From: Streptococcus pseudopneumoniae
Lineage (GTDB): Bacteria > Bacillota > Bacilli > Lactobacillales > Streptococcaceae
Assembly: GCF_001073085.1 (NCBI RefSeq)
Contig: NZ_JVFV01000043.1
Span: forward strand, 1-64,000
Reading direction: 5' to 3'
Length of the DNA stretch: 64,000 nt
In this document: piece after piece, positions 1-9,788 of the stretch
Layout: every line of letters begins with the position of its first letter
Position numbering within the stretch: the first letter of the stretch is position 1
Notes under the pieces: generated by a model
Seen by the model: only the letters and a program-made list of their open reading frames with translations
What the model was told of the DNA's origin: nothing
Database searches by the model: none
Position numbers and translations under genes: made by a program

Positions 1-100
1 TATGTGACTGACTTCGTCAGTCTTATCTACAACCTCAAAGCAGTGCTTTGAGCAACCTGCAGCTAGCTTCCTAGTTTGCTCTTTGATTTTCATTGAGTAT
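1..100 (+). repeat. BOX element, left end cut by window (end of boxA, boxB, boxC)
   Basis: The sequence is nearly identical to positions 25709-25808, including the boxB stem TCAAAGCAGTGCTTTGA and the boxC end CTTTGATTTTCATTGAGTAT. BOX elements are dispersed non-coding repeats of S. pneumoniae and relatives, built from boxA, boxB and boxC. Most of boxA lies before the window. It sits just upstream of accD, inside what is normally a continuous fab/acc operon. Confidence 0.9.
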
Positions 101-131
101 AAAAATAGTATAAGACTGAAAAGGGGGATGT

Positions 132-995
132 ATGGCTCTATTTAGTAAAAAAGATAAATATATTCGAATCAATCCCAATCGTTCGACTGTAAATCAACCT
201 CAGATCAAGCCAGAGGTTCCAGATGAGCTCTTCTCCCAATGTCCAGGTTGCAAATATACGATTTACCAAAAGGACTTGGGGAGTGAGCGTATATGCCCTC
301 ACTGTGGCTATACCTTCCGTATTTCAGCTCAAGAGCGTTTAGCTTTAACCATTGATATGGGTACGTTTTTGGAAATGTTTAAAGGGATTGAGACTCAGGA
401 TCCTTTGAATTTTCCAGACTATCGTAAAAAATTGACTTTGATGCGTGAAAAGACAGGTCTTGATGAAGCTGTTGTTACAGGAACTGCTTTGATTAAGGGA
501 GAGAAGGTTGCCCTTGGCATCATGGATTCTAACTTTATTATGGCGTCAATGGGAACAGTTGTTGGTGAGAAAATCACTCGCTTGTTCGAATATGCGACCG
601 CTGAAAAATTACCTGTCGTATTGTTTACAGCTTCTGGCGGAGCACGCATGCAGGAAGGAATCATGAGCTTGATGCAGATGGCCAAAATCTCTGCCGCAGT
701 CAAACGTCATTCCAATGCAGGTCTCTTTTATCTGACAATCCTTACAGACCCGACGACTGGAGGAGTAACAGCTTCCTTCGCTATGGAAGGGGATATCATC
801 TTGGCAGAACCCCAAAGTTTAGTAGGTTTTGCTGGACGCCGTGTGATTGAAAATACAGTAAGAGAAGACCTACCAGAAGACTTCCAGAAGGCAGAGTTTC
901 TTCTAGAGCATGGCTTTGTAGATGCAATTGTAAAACGGCGAGAATTGCCAGATACGATTGCTCGATTAGTAAGGTTGCATAAGGGGGATCGTTGA
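132..995 (+). CDS. accD: Acetyl-CoA carboxylase carboxyltransferase subunit beta
   Basis: This is the beta half of the cytosolic carboxyltransferase, which moves the carboxyl group from carboxy-biotin (on AccB) to acetyl-CoA to make malonyl-CoA, the first committed step of fatty acid synthesis. The 287-residue protein has the N-terminal four-cysteine zinc ribbon (C37, C40, C55, C58), followed by a crotonase-fold carboxyltransferase domain with [11 protein letters not shown] and the GGVTASFAM oxyanion-hole region. A GGGGG ribosome site (123-127) precedes the ATG. Its TGA overlaps the ATG of accA by one base, so the two subunits are translationally coupled. It is probably the penultimate gene of a fab/acc operon that begins before the window. 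Confidence 0.97.
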   Translation: MALFSKKDKYIRINPNRSTVNQPQIKPEVPDELFSQCPGCKYTIYQKDLGSERICPHCGYTFRISAQERLALTIDMGTFLEMFKGIETQDPLNFPDYRKKLTLMREKTGLDEAVVTGTALIKGEKVALGIMDSNFIMASMGTVVGEKITRLFEYATAEKLPVVLFTASGGARMQEGIMSLMQMAKISAAVKRHSNAGLFYLTILTDPTTGGVTASFAMEGDIILAEPQSLVGFAGRRVIENTVREDLPEDFQKAEFLLEHGFVDAIVKRRELPDTIARLVRLHKGDR

Positions 996-1762
996 TGAAT
1001 ATAGCGAAAATCGTCAGAGAAGCACGCGAACAAACCCGCTTAACTGCCTTGGACTTCGCAACAGGAATTTTTGATGACTTTATTGAGCTGCATGGGGACC
1101 GCTCCTTCCGTGATGATGGTGCTGTTATTGGTGGTATCGGATGGTTAGGAGACCAAGCGGTAACTGTTGTCGGAATCCAAAAAGGTAAAAGTTTACAAGA
1201 TAATCTTAACCGTAACTTTGGTCAACCTCATCCTGAAGGTTACCGAAAAGCCCTTCGTTTGATGAAGCAAGCAGAAAAGTTTGGTCGTCCAGTTGTAACC
1301 TTTATCAATACTGCGGGTGCCTATCCTGGTGTAGGAGCAGAAGAACGTGGTCAAGGTGAAGCCATTGCTCGTAACCTCATGGAGATGAGCGACCTCAAAG
1401 TGCCCATTATCGCCATTATTATCGGAGAAGGAGGCTCTGGTGGAGCTCTAGCTCTAGCAGTGGCTGACCGTGTTTGGATGCTAGAAAACTCTATCTATGC
1501 AGTTCTCAGTCCTGAAGGCTTTGCTTCTATCTTGTGGAAAGATGGCACGCGTGCCATGGAAGCAGCTGAGTTGATGAAAATCACTTCACATGAACTTTTG
1601 GAGATGGAAGTCGTAGATAAGGTTATTTCAGAGAGAGGCCTCTCTGCCAAAGAGCTGCTAGCTCGTGTAAAAAATGAACTTCAAACAGAAATTGAACAAT
1701 TAAAACAATTATCGTCGGAGAAACTTTTGGAAGAGCGTTATCAACGCTTTAGAAAATATTAA
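995..1762 (+). CDS. accA: Acetyl-CoA carboxylase carboxyltransferase subunit alpha
   Basis: This is the alpha half of the carboxyltransferase and partner of the preceding gene. It is 255 residues long, shorter than the proteobacterial form (about 320) because it lacks part of the N-terminal helical extension, as is usual in streptococci. The carboxybiotin-binding core [20 protein letters not shown] and the glycine-rich [16 protein letters not shown] are present. I chose the ATG at 995 rather than the in-frame TTG at 992. It overlaps the accD stop, and GGGGGAT lies just upstream. A hairpin follows the stop, consistent with the end of the operon. Confidence 0.97.
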   Translation: MNIAKIVREAREQTRLTALDFATGIFDDFIELHGDRSFRDDGAVIGGIGWLGDQAVTVVGIQKGKSLQDNLNRNFGQPHPEGYRKALRLMKQAEKFGRPVVTFINTAGAYPGVGAEERGQGEAIARNLMEMSDLKVPIIAIIIGEGGSGGALALAVADRVWMLENSIYAVLSPEGFASILWKDGTRAMEAAELMKITSHELLEMEVVDKVISERGLSAKELLARVKNELQTEIEQLKQLSSEKLLEERYQRFRKY

Positions 1763-1768
1763 AAAGAC

Positions 1769-1794
1769 AGCTAGAACTAAAAAAGGTTCTAGCT
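1769..1794 (+). terminator. Hairpin after accA, weak terminator
   Basis: The 9-bp stem AGCTAGAAC / GTTCTAGCT has an A-rich loop. The T-tract after it is poor, so termination may be incomplete. Confidence 0.5.
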
Positions 1795-1884
1795 TATTGG
1801 TTTCTCTCAAAAATTCATTTCAGGATTAAAAATTGACAGTTGAGGAAATGGAACTGAGAGTCATTAAAAAAAAGATGTATATTA

Positions 1885-2033
1885 TATAATAAGGAATGAT
1901 AATCTATAAGTGCTACAGAGAATAGACTAAGTTTTTATAGATTTTATGCTGTGCTTGGTCAGTATATAACTGATAAACTGAATAGGGGGTTGTTATTTTT
2001 TTCCTCCATCAAGGTAATTTTTTAGGAGTGAGT
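1885..2033 (+). promoter_or_regulatory. Putative promoter and about 140-nt structured leader of the CPBP gene
   Basis: A TATAAT box (1885-1890) lies about 140 nt before the start codon, without a clear -35. The leader can form a hairpin from AATCTATAA (1901-1909) and TTATAGATT (1935-1943). Further on it has TCAGT/ACTGA and a GGGGG...CCTCC pairing with a T-run between the arms, at about 1985-2007. No known riboswitch class was recognised. The stretch 1801-1884 holds nothing I can identify. Confidence 0.35.
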
Positions 2034-2759
2034 ATGAAAAAACTAGGGCATTTGGGAGTCTTCATCTTACTGGTATTTTTATCGGTTTATCTACCAGAGT
2101 TAGGGATTATGCATCTGACTAAGTTTTTAGGATGGGGGATAGATGCCTATTCTATCTTTTTAACAGTAGAAGTAATAGCTCTTTTACTGTCATTTATCTA
2201 CTGGTTGAAAAAGAAAAAGATGCTCTATATCGTTGAAAATGAGTCTTGGAAATGGTCGACAAATCTTTATCTTCTAGTCGCTCTAGTGGCTACTTATTTT
2301 GATCGTCAATTGGTGGATGCTTTTCAATTACAGTTTCATCACTTAATTGATAACAAGTATATCTTTCAAGACCTTATTTCGACTTTATATTCAAATGGAC
2401 CACCTACTTTTTTAGCGACTAGTTTCTATTTTATATCGAGTGTCATCGTTGCTCCTATATTTGAGGAGACGGTTGATAGAGGGTATTTTATGAATACCTT
2501 CTTTCCCAAGTCCAGGTATTATCTGGATGTTATCTTATCAGCCCTTATCTTTGGAATCAGTCATTTGGTATTTTCCCATCGCGATCTCATCAGTTTGATG
2601 TTTTATAGTTTAGGCGGTCTCTTCTTTGCCCTTGTCTACCGTTGGACAAAGAATCTAAAAATCACAATCCTGTGCCATAGTTTTTTCAACTTTCTCACTT
2701 ATGCAAAGCCCATCTGGATATTTGTTTATAATTATGTCTATTACCACTTTTTTAGATAG
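2034..2759 (+). CDS. CPBP family intramembrane glutamic endopeptidase
   Basis: This is a polytopic membrane protein of 241 residues. The CPBP (Abi) signature is complete: the EExxxR motif (E144, E145, R149) after hydrophobic segment VIVAPIF, a histidine in GISHLVFSH (about H177), and the C-terminal HSFFN box (H215, N219). The family includes CaaX-type proteases and, in Gram-positives, proteins linked to bacteriocin processing or self-immunity. No bacteriocin gene is next to it, so its substrate is unknown. The ATG at 2034 is preferred over the GTG at 2028 because AGGAG (2024-2028) then has normal spacing. It appears to be transcribed alone, with a terminator just downstream. Confidence 0.85.
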   Translation: MKKLGHLGVFILLVFLSVYLPELGIMHLTKFLGWGIDAYSIFLTVEVIALLLSFIYWLKKKKMLYIVENESWKWSTNLYLLVALVATYFDRQLVDAFQLQFHHLIDNKYIFQDLISTLYSNGPPTFLATSFYFISSVIVAPIFEETVDRGYFMNTFFPKSRYYLDVILSALIFGISHLVFSHRDLISLMFYSLGGLFFALVYRWTKNLKITILCHSFFNFLTYAKPIWIFVYNYVYYHFFR

Positions 2760-2771
2760 GGGAAGGGAAAG

Positions 2772-2805
2772 AAAAAAGTGTTTGATAATTGTCAAACACT
2801 TTTTC
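2772..2805. terminator. Bidirectional terminator between CPBP gene and nusB
   Basis: The stem GAAAAAAGTGTTTGA / TCAAACACTTTTTC has A and T tracts on both sides and serves both convergent units. Confidence 0.9.
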
Positions 2806-2813
2806 TATATTAT

Positions 2814-3236
2814 TTAATCTTCTTCTGTCACAAATTGACTAAGGAGTCCATTGATGAAACGGGCTGACTTTTGATCTGAAAAGCTCTTAGCAAGTTCAAT
2901 GGCTTCGTTAACAGCTACGAGCTGAGGAGTATCAAATGAAGTGATTTCAAAAACTCCTAGGCGTAGTAAATTCTTTTCTACCAAAGTTAGACGATCGATG
3001 GTCCAACCAGTTTTCAAATGTTGAGTGATTTGTTTGTCCAGATCATCCTTTTTAGCTTGGACACCAGAAACGAGCTCTACAAGGAAGTTAGGAAGTTGTA
3101 CGTCTGTATCTTCGCGATCATGTGTGTAGGCGAAGCGACAAGCAGTTTCTAGATCTGAACCAAATTCAAGACTCATCAAGGCTTGGAAGGCACACTTACG
3201 TAGTTCACGTCTAGATTCTAATAATGGACTAGTCAT
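2814..3236 (-). CDS. nusB: Transcription antitermination factor NusB
   Basis: This is an all-helical RNA-binding factor of 140 residues that, with NusE (S10), loads on boxA of rRNA transcripts. The N-terminal SRRELRKCAFQALMSLEF and the C-terminal LVAVNEAIELAK and FINGLLSQ segments match the NusB fold. Its start lies inside the end of the upstream asp23-like gene (8-bp overlap), and it is the last gene of efp-asp23-nusB, a common Firmicute arrangement. Confidence 0.95.
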   Translation of the reverse strand: MTSPLLESRRELRKCAFQALMSLEFGSDLETACRFAYTHDREDTDVQLPNFLVELVSGVQAKKDDLDKQITQHLKTGWTIDRLTLVEKNLLRLGVFEITSFDTPQLVAVNEAIELAKSFSDQKSARFINGLLSQFVTEED

Positions 3237-3618
3237 TGAGGAAGTCCTCGTCGAATAAGTCTTTCAATTCTGGTTTTGGTGTTTTATCTGGAACGATACC
3301 TGCAACGTGAATGTTGACAGCAGAGATTTCAACATCAGCCATGTTACGGACAGCATCCTTAACAGCTTTCTGGATAGCCATAGCAACCTTAGGAACTTTG
3401 ACACCGTACTCTAGGTAGAGGTAGATATCAGCTGTGAGCTCATCGTTTGCTTCTTTTAGATATACGCCACGACCAAGAGAAAGTTTTGAAAGGGTGTCAG
3501 ATACTGATTTGTTTGAAAAAGAGTGTACGCCTTCAACTTTCGCAGTTGCAATAGCAATGATTTTTTCAAGTACACGTGGGGCGATGACGATTTCGCCAAG
3601 TTGTTCTTCAATTCCCAT
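3229..3618 (-). CDS. Asp23/Gls24 family envelope stress-response protein
   Basis: This 129-residue soluble protein belongs to the Asp23/Gls24 (DUF322, YloU-like) family. The opening EEQLGEIVIAPRVLEKIIAIA and the later VKVPKVAMAIQKAVKDAV are typical. Family members are abundant cytosolic or membrane-peripheral proteins tied to alkaline and cell-envelope stress, and their biochemical role is not settled. A ribosome site (AGAGGTCA on the minus strand) lies before the ATG. It is sandwiched between efp and nusB and presumably co-transcribed with both. Confidence 0.9.
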   Translation of the reverse strand: MGIEEQLGEIVIAPRVLEKIIAIATAKVEGVHSFSNKSVSDTLSKLSLGRGVYLKEANDELTADIYLYLEYGVKVPKVAMAIQKAVKDAVRNMADVEISAVNIHVAGIVPDKTPKPELKDLFDEDFLND

Positions 3619-3646
3619 AGAATGACCTCTTTCTAGTTTCTAGAGA

Positions 3647-4207
3647 TTAGGCGCGAGAAACGTAAGTTCCTTCTGCAGTGTTGATAATCAATTTTTGACC
3701 TGCTTCGATGAAGTCTGGAACGTTTACGACAAGACCAGTTTCCATTGTTGCTGGTTTACCAGAACCTGTAACAGTAGCACCTTTAATAGATGGCTGTGTT
3801 TCAGTAACTGTCAATTCAACAGTAGTTGGTACAGTCACACCGATTACTTCAGTTCCGTAGAATTGGATTTTTACATCTGAGTTTTCAAGGATGTAAAGCA
3901 ATTCGTTTTCAACATTCACAACAGGAATTTCGTATTGGTCATAAGTTTCTGTATTCATGAAGTAAGCTGTGTCGTCCATTTTGTACAAGTATTGAGCTGG
4001 AACTGTTTCGATGATCGCTTGCTCAAATTTTTCTTCTGGGCGGTAGCTTGTTTCAAAAGTTGAACCAGTGCGGACATCACGCAATTTCATACGCATGATA
4101 GTGTTTCCTTTACCTGGTTTGTGGTGGCTAGCTTCCAAAACGCGGATCAATTTTCCGTCAGCTGTTTCAAAAGTCATACCAGCCTTTAGTTTACTTGCTT
4201 CAATCAT
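3647..4207 (-). CDS. efp: Translation elongation factor P
   Basis: EF-P binds ribosomes stalled at polyproline stretches and promotes peptide bond formation. The 186-residue protein has the KOW-like domain I, two OB-type domains and the exposed loop HHKPGKGNT, whose lysine (K33) corresponds to the position modified in other bacteria. No modification gene is adjacent. The C-terminus [17 protein letters not shown] is typical. It is the first gene of the efp-asp23-nusB unit, and its own promoter is seen upstream. Confidence 0.97.
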   Translation of the reverse strand: MIEASKLKAGMTFETADGKLIRVLEASHHKPGKGNTIMRMKLRDVRTGSTFETSYRPEEKFEQAIIETVPAQYLYKMDDTAYFMNTETYDQYEIPVVNVENELLYILENSDVKIQFYGTEVIGVTVPTTVELTVTETQPSIKGATVTGSGKPATMETGLVVNVPDFIEAGQKLIINTAEGTYVSRA

Positions 4208-4240
4208 GTTTATACCTCTTTTATAAATAGTTTACTCTTT

Positions 4241-4269
4241 ATTGTACCATAAAATGCAATAATTCTCAA
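4241..4269 (-). promoter_or_regulatory. Sigma-A promoter of efp operon
   Basis: On the minus strand, -35 TTGAGA (4269-4264), a 17-bp spacer and -10 TACAAT (4246-4241) with an extended TG. Transcription would start about 25 nt before the efp ATG. Confidence 0.75.
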
Positions 4270-4287
4270 ATATCAGATGAGCTTGAA

Positions 4288-5415
4288 TTAGTTGACTGGT
4301 ACGATATTTCCTTCTTCATCTTTGGTTACGAGAACATACTTGCCGTCTACCTCGATGTAAAAGTTCTTGCTTGCAGTTTGCCCATTATTTTGAATAGGGG
4401 CTTGAGTTTGGGCTTGTTGGTTGAGTTGACCGCCAAGTGTTTGTCCTAGGTTCATTCCCATAATCATGTTCATACCATTACCATTGCCTTCATTGTTAGC
4501 AGCAGCGATGAGAGCTTCATTACGAGCACGACGTTCTTCAATCTCAATCGTATTGTACTTCATAGCGACAAGCTCGCTATCGAGTTTACGGACAATATCT
4601 AAGCTTTCTTGATCATAGCTCAAATCTTCAAGCAGGATGTTGGTTGTTTCAATCCCATAAAGTCCAGCCCATACCTTGTTAACTTCTTGTTTTGCTAGCT
4701 CATTGAAAGTATCTTGATTGGCATTAAGGCTATAGATATCTACCTTGTTTTCATTGGTAAATTTAGCAATTGCAATGGCAATCTTTGGTGCGATATTTTG
4801 TCGAAGTGTTCCTTGAGCTACATTTTGTAATGTAAAGGCTTTATGGTCTTCAATCTGTTGACTGATGGAGCTAACATAGAATAGGACTGGATCAGCAACT
4901 TTGATATCAAACAAACCGTAGAAGCGGATGTTAAGTAATTGTTGATAACGTTCACTGAAGTATTCTACAGCATTCTGTGTACCGAATTTATTTCCGGCAA
5001 CGGGTTGCATACGAATAAAGATGATTTCTTGTTGGGTAATGACTTGACCACCAAATGAGAAGCGGTTTTTGAAATTTTCCCAAGTGCCCTTTAGGCCACC
5101 TTTTTCAAGAAGCCAGGCATTGTCTCCAGAACGCCATTCGTGGCTACCAGCTTCTAAGACATCTCCAAGGAAGGTACCGTTGTTCACTAGAATAGCTACA
5201 TAGCCTTGAGGCACAATGACAATGCTACCATCTGTTAGTAGTCCAGTGTTTTGATTGCTTTGTCTAGATTTACCATCTGGATCTTTTGAAAGAAGTTGGC
5301 CTTTAATGGCCAAAGCATCGGCTGTTAGGTTATTTGGAAGTACGATAGCTTCTTTAAATTTGCTATCGTTGAAACTATTAAGCCCTGAAGATAGAGCGGC
5401 ACGAATAAATCCCAT
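4288..5415 (-). CDS. SPFH domain / virion-core-like protein (YdjI type)
   Basis: This is a 375-residue soluble protein with an SPFH (band-7-like) domain in the first 250 residues, including the FYGLFDIKVADPVLFYVSSI stretch. A Gln/Asn-rich linker and a short C-terminal tail ending in KDEEGNIVPVN follow. The family (Bacillus YdjI, 'virion core protein') lacks the N-terminal membrane anchor of stomatins, and in Bacillus it is linked with PspA at the membrane. It lies 9 bp downstream of the Tim44-like gene, so the two should be co-expressed. A PspA homologue is not in this window. The precise function is unknown. Confidence 0.8.
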   Translation of the reverse strand: MGFIRAALSSGLNSFNDSKFKEAIVLPNNLTADALAIKGQLLSKDPDGKSRQSNQNTGLLTDGSIVIVPQGYVAILVNNGTFLGDVLEAGSHEWRSGDNAWLLEKGGLKGTWENFKNRFSFGGQVITQQEIIFIRMQPVAGNKFGTQNAVEYFSERYQQLLNIRFYGLFDIKVADPVLFYVSSISQQIEDHKAFTLQNVAQGTLRQNIAPKIAIAIAKFTNENKVDIYSLNANQDTFNELAKQEVNKVWAGLYGIETTNILLEDLSYDQESLDIVRKLDSELVAMKYNTIEIEERRARNEALIAAANNEGNGNGMNMIMGMNLGQTLGGQLNQQAQTQAPIQNNGQTASKNFYIEVDGKYVLVTKDEEGNIVPVN

Positions 5416-5424
5416 AATTTCCTC

Positions 5425-6381
5425 CTAATTATAAAGTTCGTCTTCATCCACAACATCGTAGGTATCGAGTACCCATTGATTTGGACTACGTGTGAGCTCA
5501 GCTCCGCAATATTCACATTGGCTAATAGCTGAGATTTTAAGTGGAGCACCACAGTTTGGACAGTGGTCACTGATTGCTTCATCACTGACATTTAGTTCAG
5601 TTTGACTTCCGTGTTTGCGGATAAAGTTCATTTGATAAACTGTAAACAAGTCCTCTTGAGGATCACCTTCGATGACACGTTTGCTTTGGTCTTCAATGAC
5701 ATAGTCTCTGAGTGTAGATGACAAGATAACAACAAGGGTATCGTTACCATCTGGATTTTCGTAGAAATCTTTAATGCGGATATTTTCAACATAGACTTTT
5801 TCTAAAACATTGGTTGTTTTTGCCCGAATATGATCTTCGAGTTGAGTACTATGTTGGGAATAGAGACTAGTACTTTCGAGAGAGCGAACCAAATTCCAAT
5901 CCTTTTTAGTCCAGGCTGCCTGCAACTGAATATAGACTTCTTTAACCCATGAAGCGAAGGCATCAGTATCAAAGTTTGGATCACCATGTTTGACACGACT
6001 AACAGCTAGTGTGTTGTGTTCTACTCGGCGATGGCTAGGTGGATTATATCCAGTTGAACTGCCGTAAGACTTGCCAGAAGATGAATTCTGGTCGCTTAGA
6101 TATTTGATGAACATGTAGAGTAAGAAACCTCCAACACCAAACATGATAAGCATGTTCATACCAGTACCTAAAGAACCACCTGAACTAGAGGAGCTACTTC
6201 CAGAGCGATAACTACTTCTATAAGAGGAGCTGCGACTTGAGCTACTGCGGCTGCTACTTCTTGAACTGCTTCGGCTAGAGCTACCACTTCGCGAATGGCC
6301 AACGCCAGCATCAATTGAGTTAAATGGTGTGAAGAAGAACAACAATAAACAAGTGGCGAGAAGAGTATATAACTTTTTCAT
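5425..6381 (-). CDS. Secreted/membrane Tim44-like domain protein with SR-rich segment and zinc ribbon
   Basis: The 318-residue protein has an N-terminal signal or anchor (residues 1-25), then a low-complexity Ser/Arg block (about 28-70, repeats of SRSS and YRSS). A transmembrane segment follows (about 76-92, MLIMFGVGGFLLYMFIKYL), then a Tim44-like domain (about 125-260, DAFASWVKEVYIQLQAAW). A C-terminal zinc ribbon has CPNC and CEYC pairs. Similar proteins neighbour YdjI-type SPFH proteins, as here. A membrane assembly of the two is inferred, not shown. Confidence 0.75.
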   Translation of the reverse strand: MKKLYTLLATCLLLFFFTPFNSIDAGVGHSRSGSSSRSSSRSSSRSSSSRSSSYRSSYRSGSSSSSSGGSLGTGMNMLIMFGVGGFLLYMFIKYLSDQNSSSGKSYGSSTGYNPPSHRRVEHNTLAVSRVKHGDPNFDTDAFASWVKEVYIQLQAAWTKKDWNLVRSLESTSLYSQHSTQLEDHIRAKTTNVLEKVYVENIRIKDFYENPDGNDTLVVILSSTLRDYVIEDQSKRVIEGDPQEDLFTVYQMNFIRKHGSQTELNVSDEAISDHCPNCGAPLKISAISQCEYCGAELTRSPNQWVLDTYDVVDEDELYN

Positions 6382-6431
6382 ATGTCTCCTAACTATGTGA
6401 GTACAAAAATAGTTTTTGCTAAATTTTATGT

Positions 6432-6824
6432 CTATAAAGAGTTTTGGAGTTTTATAGTTTTATTTTCAATAAACCACCCTATAATCCAACCAAATACGAG
6501 TATATAATTCTCGATAGCACCAATCGCATTAACAGGAGAATGATATTCAATAAAATTTAACAAATGATTTGTTCCTATTCCTATACCACCAATAATGAGG
6601 GCAAGAAGGGCAATTCGCAGGTAAAACCAATCGTACTTAATATTAACGGCAAGAATAATAATTAAGACAGCTAGATTCCAAATTCCAATTTCTCTTTGCC
6701 ATCCTGCAGAAATACCGTAACCAGAATGCTCTCCCATATATGATGGGAGAAAGATTTGTAGAATAGAAGCACCCAACATGGCGACAATAACTAAAATAAA
6801 TAGTACTCGTAAAAATTTGTTCAT
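6432..6824 (-). CDS. Hypothetical membrane protein, about four transmembrane segments
   Basis: I do not recognise this 130-residue protein. It has hydrophobic segments at about 5-27, 49-62, 69-85 and 105-118, and ends in a short polar tail. An AAGGAG ribosome site sits before the ATG on the minus strand. It lies 50 bp upstream of the Tim44-like gene in the same direction and could be co-transcribed with it. Confidence 0.7.
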   Translation of the reverse strand: MNKFLRVLFILVIVAMLGASILQIFLPSYMGEHSGYGISAGWQREIGIWNLAVLIIILAVNIKYDWFYLRIALLALIIGGIGIGTNHLLNFIEYHSPVNAIGAIENYILVFGWIIGWFIENKTIKLQNSL

Positions 6825-6876
6825 TTATTCTCCTTATTCTATTTTTTAGTAGAAAAGGCTATTAACGAAAGTATAT

Positions 6877-8322
6877 TTACTCGTTCTCTTTCAACTTCGC
6901 CAATTCTTGGGCAAGTAGTTTAAGAGCGACTTGTGGGTTGGCTTGACCCTTGGTTGCTTTCATGAGGAATCCTGTGAAGGCCTTGTCAGCGTTACGTTTT
7001 CCTGACTTGAAGTCGGCAACAGCGGCTTCGTTATCCGCAAATACTTGATGAATAATTGGAATCAAAACATCAGGATCTGAGATTTGAACCAAACCAGCTT
7101 TTTCAACGTATTCACGAGCACTACCACCATTTTTAGCAAGGTGAACAAAGACTTTCTTGGCAATCTTAGACGAAATAGTACCGTCTTCGATGATGGCAAT
7201 CATTTCAACCAAGTTTTCTGGTGTCAATTCGATTTGTTCCAGTGTCTTACCTTCGGCGTTCAAGAATTGAGCGACTTCACCTTGGAGCCAGTTAGAAACT
7301 TGTTTAGCATCACCACCGAGGGCGACAGCTTTTTCAAAGAAATCAGAAGTGACTTTATTGGCAGTCAACTGGCTAGCATCGTATTCTGATAAGCCAAGTT
7401 GAGATACGTAACGAGCACGGCGCTCTTTTGGAAACTCTGGCAATTCAGTACGCATCTCTTCGATCCATTCATCTGAGATTTCAAAGAGTGGTAGATCTGG
7501 TTCTGGGAAGTAGCGGTAGTCTGCAGCACCTTCCTTGACACGCATGAGGATGGTTGCTTTGTTCGCTTCATCGTAACGACGTGTTTCTTGGCGGATTTGA
7601 CCACCTGAGCGAAGAATTTCAGCCTGACGTTGCACTTCGTACTCAAGACCCTTACGCACGTTTGAGAAGGAGTTGAGGTTTTTCAACTCAGTTTTGGTAC
7701 CAAATTTCTCTTGACCATAAGGACGAAGGGAGATGTTGGCATCCACACGCATGGAACCTTCTTCCATCTTAACGTCAGAGATACCAGCATACTGGATCAC
7801 TTCCTTAAGAGCTGTTAGATAAGCATAAGCTTCTTCTGGTGAGCGCATGTCGGCTTCAGATACAATCTCAATCAATGGCACCCCTTGACGATTAAGGTCG
7901 ACATAAGAGAAACCATCTGTTCCGTGAGTATTTTTACCAGCATCTTCTTCCAAATGGGCACGCTCAATACCGATTTTCTTAGTTGTTCCGTCTTCTAGCT
8001 CCACTTCAATCCAGCCGTTATAACCGATTGGCTCATCAAACTGAGAAATTTGATAGGCTTTAGGATTATCAGGATAGAAGTAGTTTTTGCGATCAAAGTG
8101 CATCTTCTTATGGATGTCCATGTTGAGGGCAAGAGCTGCCTTGATACCAGCATCGACAACACCCTTATTGAGAACTGGCAGTACGCCAGGGAAAGACCAG
8201 TCAATCACGTTAGTATTGGCATTTTGGTCGTTTCCGAAGTGGGCAGAAGTAGGTGAGAAGATTTTTGAATTGGTGTTGAGCTCTACGTGGACTTCAAGTC
8301 CAATGACTGTTTCAAAGTTCAT
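6877..8322 (-). CDS. gatB: Asp-tRNA(Asn)/Glu-tRNA(Gln) amidotransferase subunit B
   Basis: GatB carries the kinase/transamidase site of the GatCAB complex that converts Glu-tRNA(Gln) to Gln-tRNA(Gln) (and Asp-tRNA(Asn) where needed). The 481-residue protein begins with [19 protein letters not shown] and contains the invariant [16 protein letters not shown] and [11 protein letters not shown] motifs, with the YqeY-like tail at the C-terminus. Its ATG shares a base with the gatA stop, and gatC-gatA-gatB form one tightly coupled operon. Confidence 0.98.
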   Translation of the reverse strand: MNFETVIGLEVHVELNTNSKIFSPTSAHFGNDQNANTNVIDWSFPGVLPVLNKGVVDAGIKAALALNMDIHKKMHFDRKNYFYPDNPKAYQISQFDEPIGYNGWIEVELEDGTTKKIGIERAHLEEDAGKNTHGTDGFSYVDLNRQGVPLIEIVSEADMRSPEEAYAYLTALKEVIQYAGISDVKMEEGSMRVDANISLRPYGQEKFGTKTELKNLNSFSNVRKGLEYEVQRQAEILRSGGQIRQETRRYDEANKATILMRVKEGAADYRYFPEPDLPLFEISDEWIEEMRTELPEFPKERRARYVSQLGLSEYDASQLTANKVTSDFFEKAVALGGDAKQVSNWLQGEVAQFLNAEGKTLEQIELTPENLVEMIAIIEDGTISSKIAKKVFVHLAKNGGSAREYVEKAGLVQISDPDVLIPIIHQVFADNEAAVADFKSGKRNADKAFTGFLMKATKGQANPQVALKLLAQELAKLKENE

Positions 8323-9788
8323 TAGTTATCACCTCCAAAAATCACGGGTTGTTGCTTGTGGTAGTCTGTTGTTGCTTCAAAAGCAGCAGCAGCTTGGTAG
8401 ATAGTCTCTTCTGAGTATTTAGGACCAATCAATTGGAGTCCTACTGGTAGACCTTGAGCAAATCCAGCAGGAATCGAAATTCCTGGTAGACCTGCCAAGT
8501 TGACAGGGATGGTCAAAAGGTCAGCCAAGTACATGGCAACTGGGTCATGGTTGAGTGAATCCAAGTCATAAGCAACACTTGGAGCAGTTGGTCCCAAAAT
8601 CAAGTCATAATCCGCAAAGACGTTTTCGAAATCTTGGATGATGAGGGTACGGACTTGTCCAGCTTTTTTATAGTAGGCATCATAGTAACCTGATGAAAGG
8701 CTAAAGGTACCCAGCATGATACGGCGTTTCACCTCTTCACCGAAACCTTGACTACGGCTGTTTACATAGATTTCATCAAGATTAGTCGCATCTTCTGCGC
8801 GGTAGCCGTAACGGATACCGTCAAAGCGTTGCAAGTTTGAGGAGGCTTCTGATGAAGCGATAATGTAGTAAACAGCAACACCGTATTTAGAGTGAGGAAG
8901 GCTGACTTCTTCGACGATAGCACCAAGTTTTTCAAAGTGTTTGGCTGCGTTAAGAATGGTTTCCTTAACCTCGGGGTCAATCCCTTCACCGAGATATTCT
9001 TTAGGCAAAGCAATTTTCATGCCCTTGATGTCTTTACCGATTTTTGAAGTAAAGTCGGCAATGCGGACAGGAGCAGAAGTAGAGTCTTTAGCATCTTCGC
9101 TGGCAATCGCGTTGAGCAAGAGGGCATTTTCTTTAACAGTTGGTGCAAAAGGTCCAATCTGGTCTAATGAGCTACCGAAGGCAATGAGACCGAAACGTGA
9201 AACTGTTCCGTAGGTTGGTTTGAGACCAACAATCCCGTTGAAGGCAGCAGGTTGGCGGATAGAACCACCAGTATCAGAACCAAGTGACAAACGGACTTGT
9301 CCTGAAGCTACAGAAGTAGCAGAACCACTTGATGAACCACCAGGAACCTTGCTGTGGTCCCAAGCATTTTTAGTCGCACCGTAGTGAGAAGTTTCACCTG
9401 AACCACCCATGGCAAACTCGTCCATGTTGGTTTTTCCGACAACAATCATACCCTTAGCTTTGGCATTGGCAACGGCTGTCGCATCAAAGATTGGCTCGTA
9501 GTTGTAGAGCATTTTTGAGGCTGCAGTTGTAAGGATACCGTCAGTAGAGATATTATCCTTAACAGCCAGTGGAATTCCAGAAAGGACATTATCCACGTCA
9601 ATTCCAGCTTCATCAATAGCTTTAGCTTGTGCAAGGGCTTGCTCTTCTGCGATAGTGACAAAAGCGTTGATAGTTGTCTCGCGAGACTTGATATCTTCTA
9701 GCGTGGCTTGTGTCAATTCAGTTGCAGAAATTTCCTTAGAGACAAGGAGATTGTGCAAGTCTTCAATAGTTTTGTTATTAAAAGTCAT
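8322..9788 (-). CDS. gatA: Asp-tRNA(Asn)/Glu-tRNA(Gln) amidotransferase subunit A
   Basis: GatA is the amidase-signature subunit that releases ammonia from glutamine for GatB. The 488-residue protein shows the Ser-cisSer-Lys triad context: LAVKDNI (Lys), the glycine/serine-rich [15 protein letters not shown], and [15 protein letters not shown]. Its start codon overlaps the gatC stop by one base. Length and motifs are normal. Confidence 0.98.
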   Translation of the reverse strand: MTFNNKTIEDLHNLLVSKEISATELTQATLEDIKSRETTINAFVTIAEEQALAQAKAIDEAGIDVDNVLSGIPLAVKDNISTDGILTTAASKMLYNYEPIFDATAVANAKAKGMIVVGKTNMDEFAMGGSGETSHYGATKNAWDHSKVPGGSSSGSATSVASGQVRLSLGSDTGGSIRQPAAFNGIVGLKPTYGTVSRFGLIAFGSSLDQIGPFAPTVKENALLLNAIASEDAKDSTSAPVRIADFTSKIGKDIKGMKIALPKEYLGEGIDPEVKETILNAAKHFEKLGAIVEEVSLPHSKYGVAVYYIIASSEASSNLQRFDGIRYGYRAEDATNLDEIYVNSRSQGFGEEVKRRIMLGTFSLSSGYYDAYYKKAGQVRTLIIQDFENVFADYDLILGPTAPSVAYDLDSLNHDPVAMYLADLLTIPVNLAGLPGISIPAGFAQGLPVGLQLIGPKYSEETIYQAAAAFEATTDYHKQQPVIFGGDN

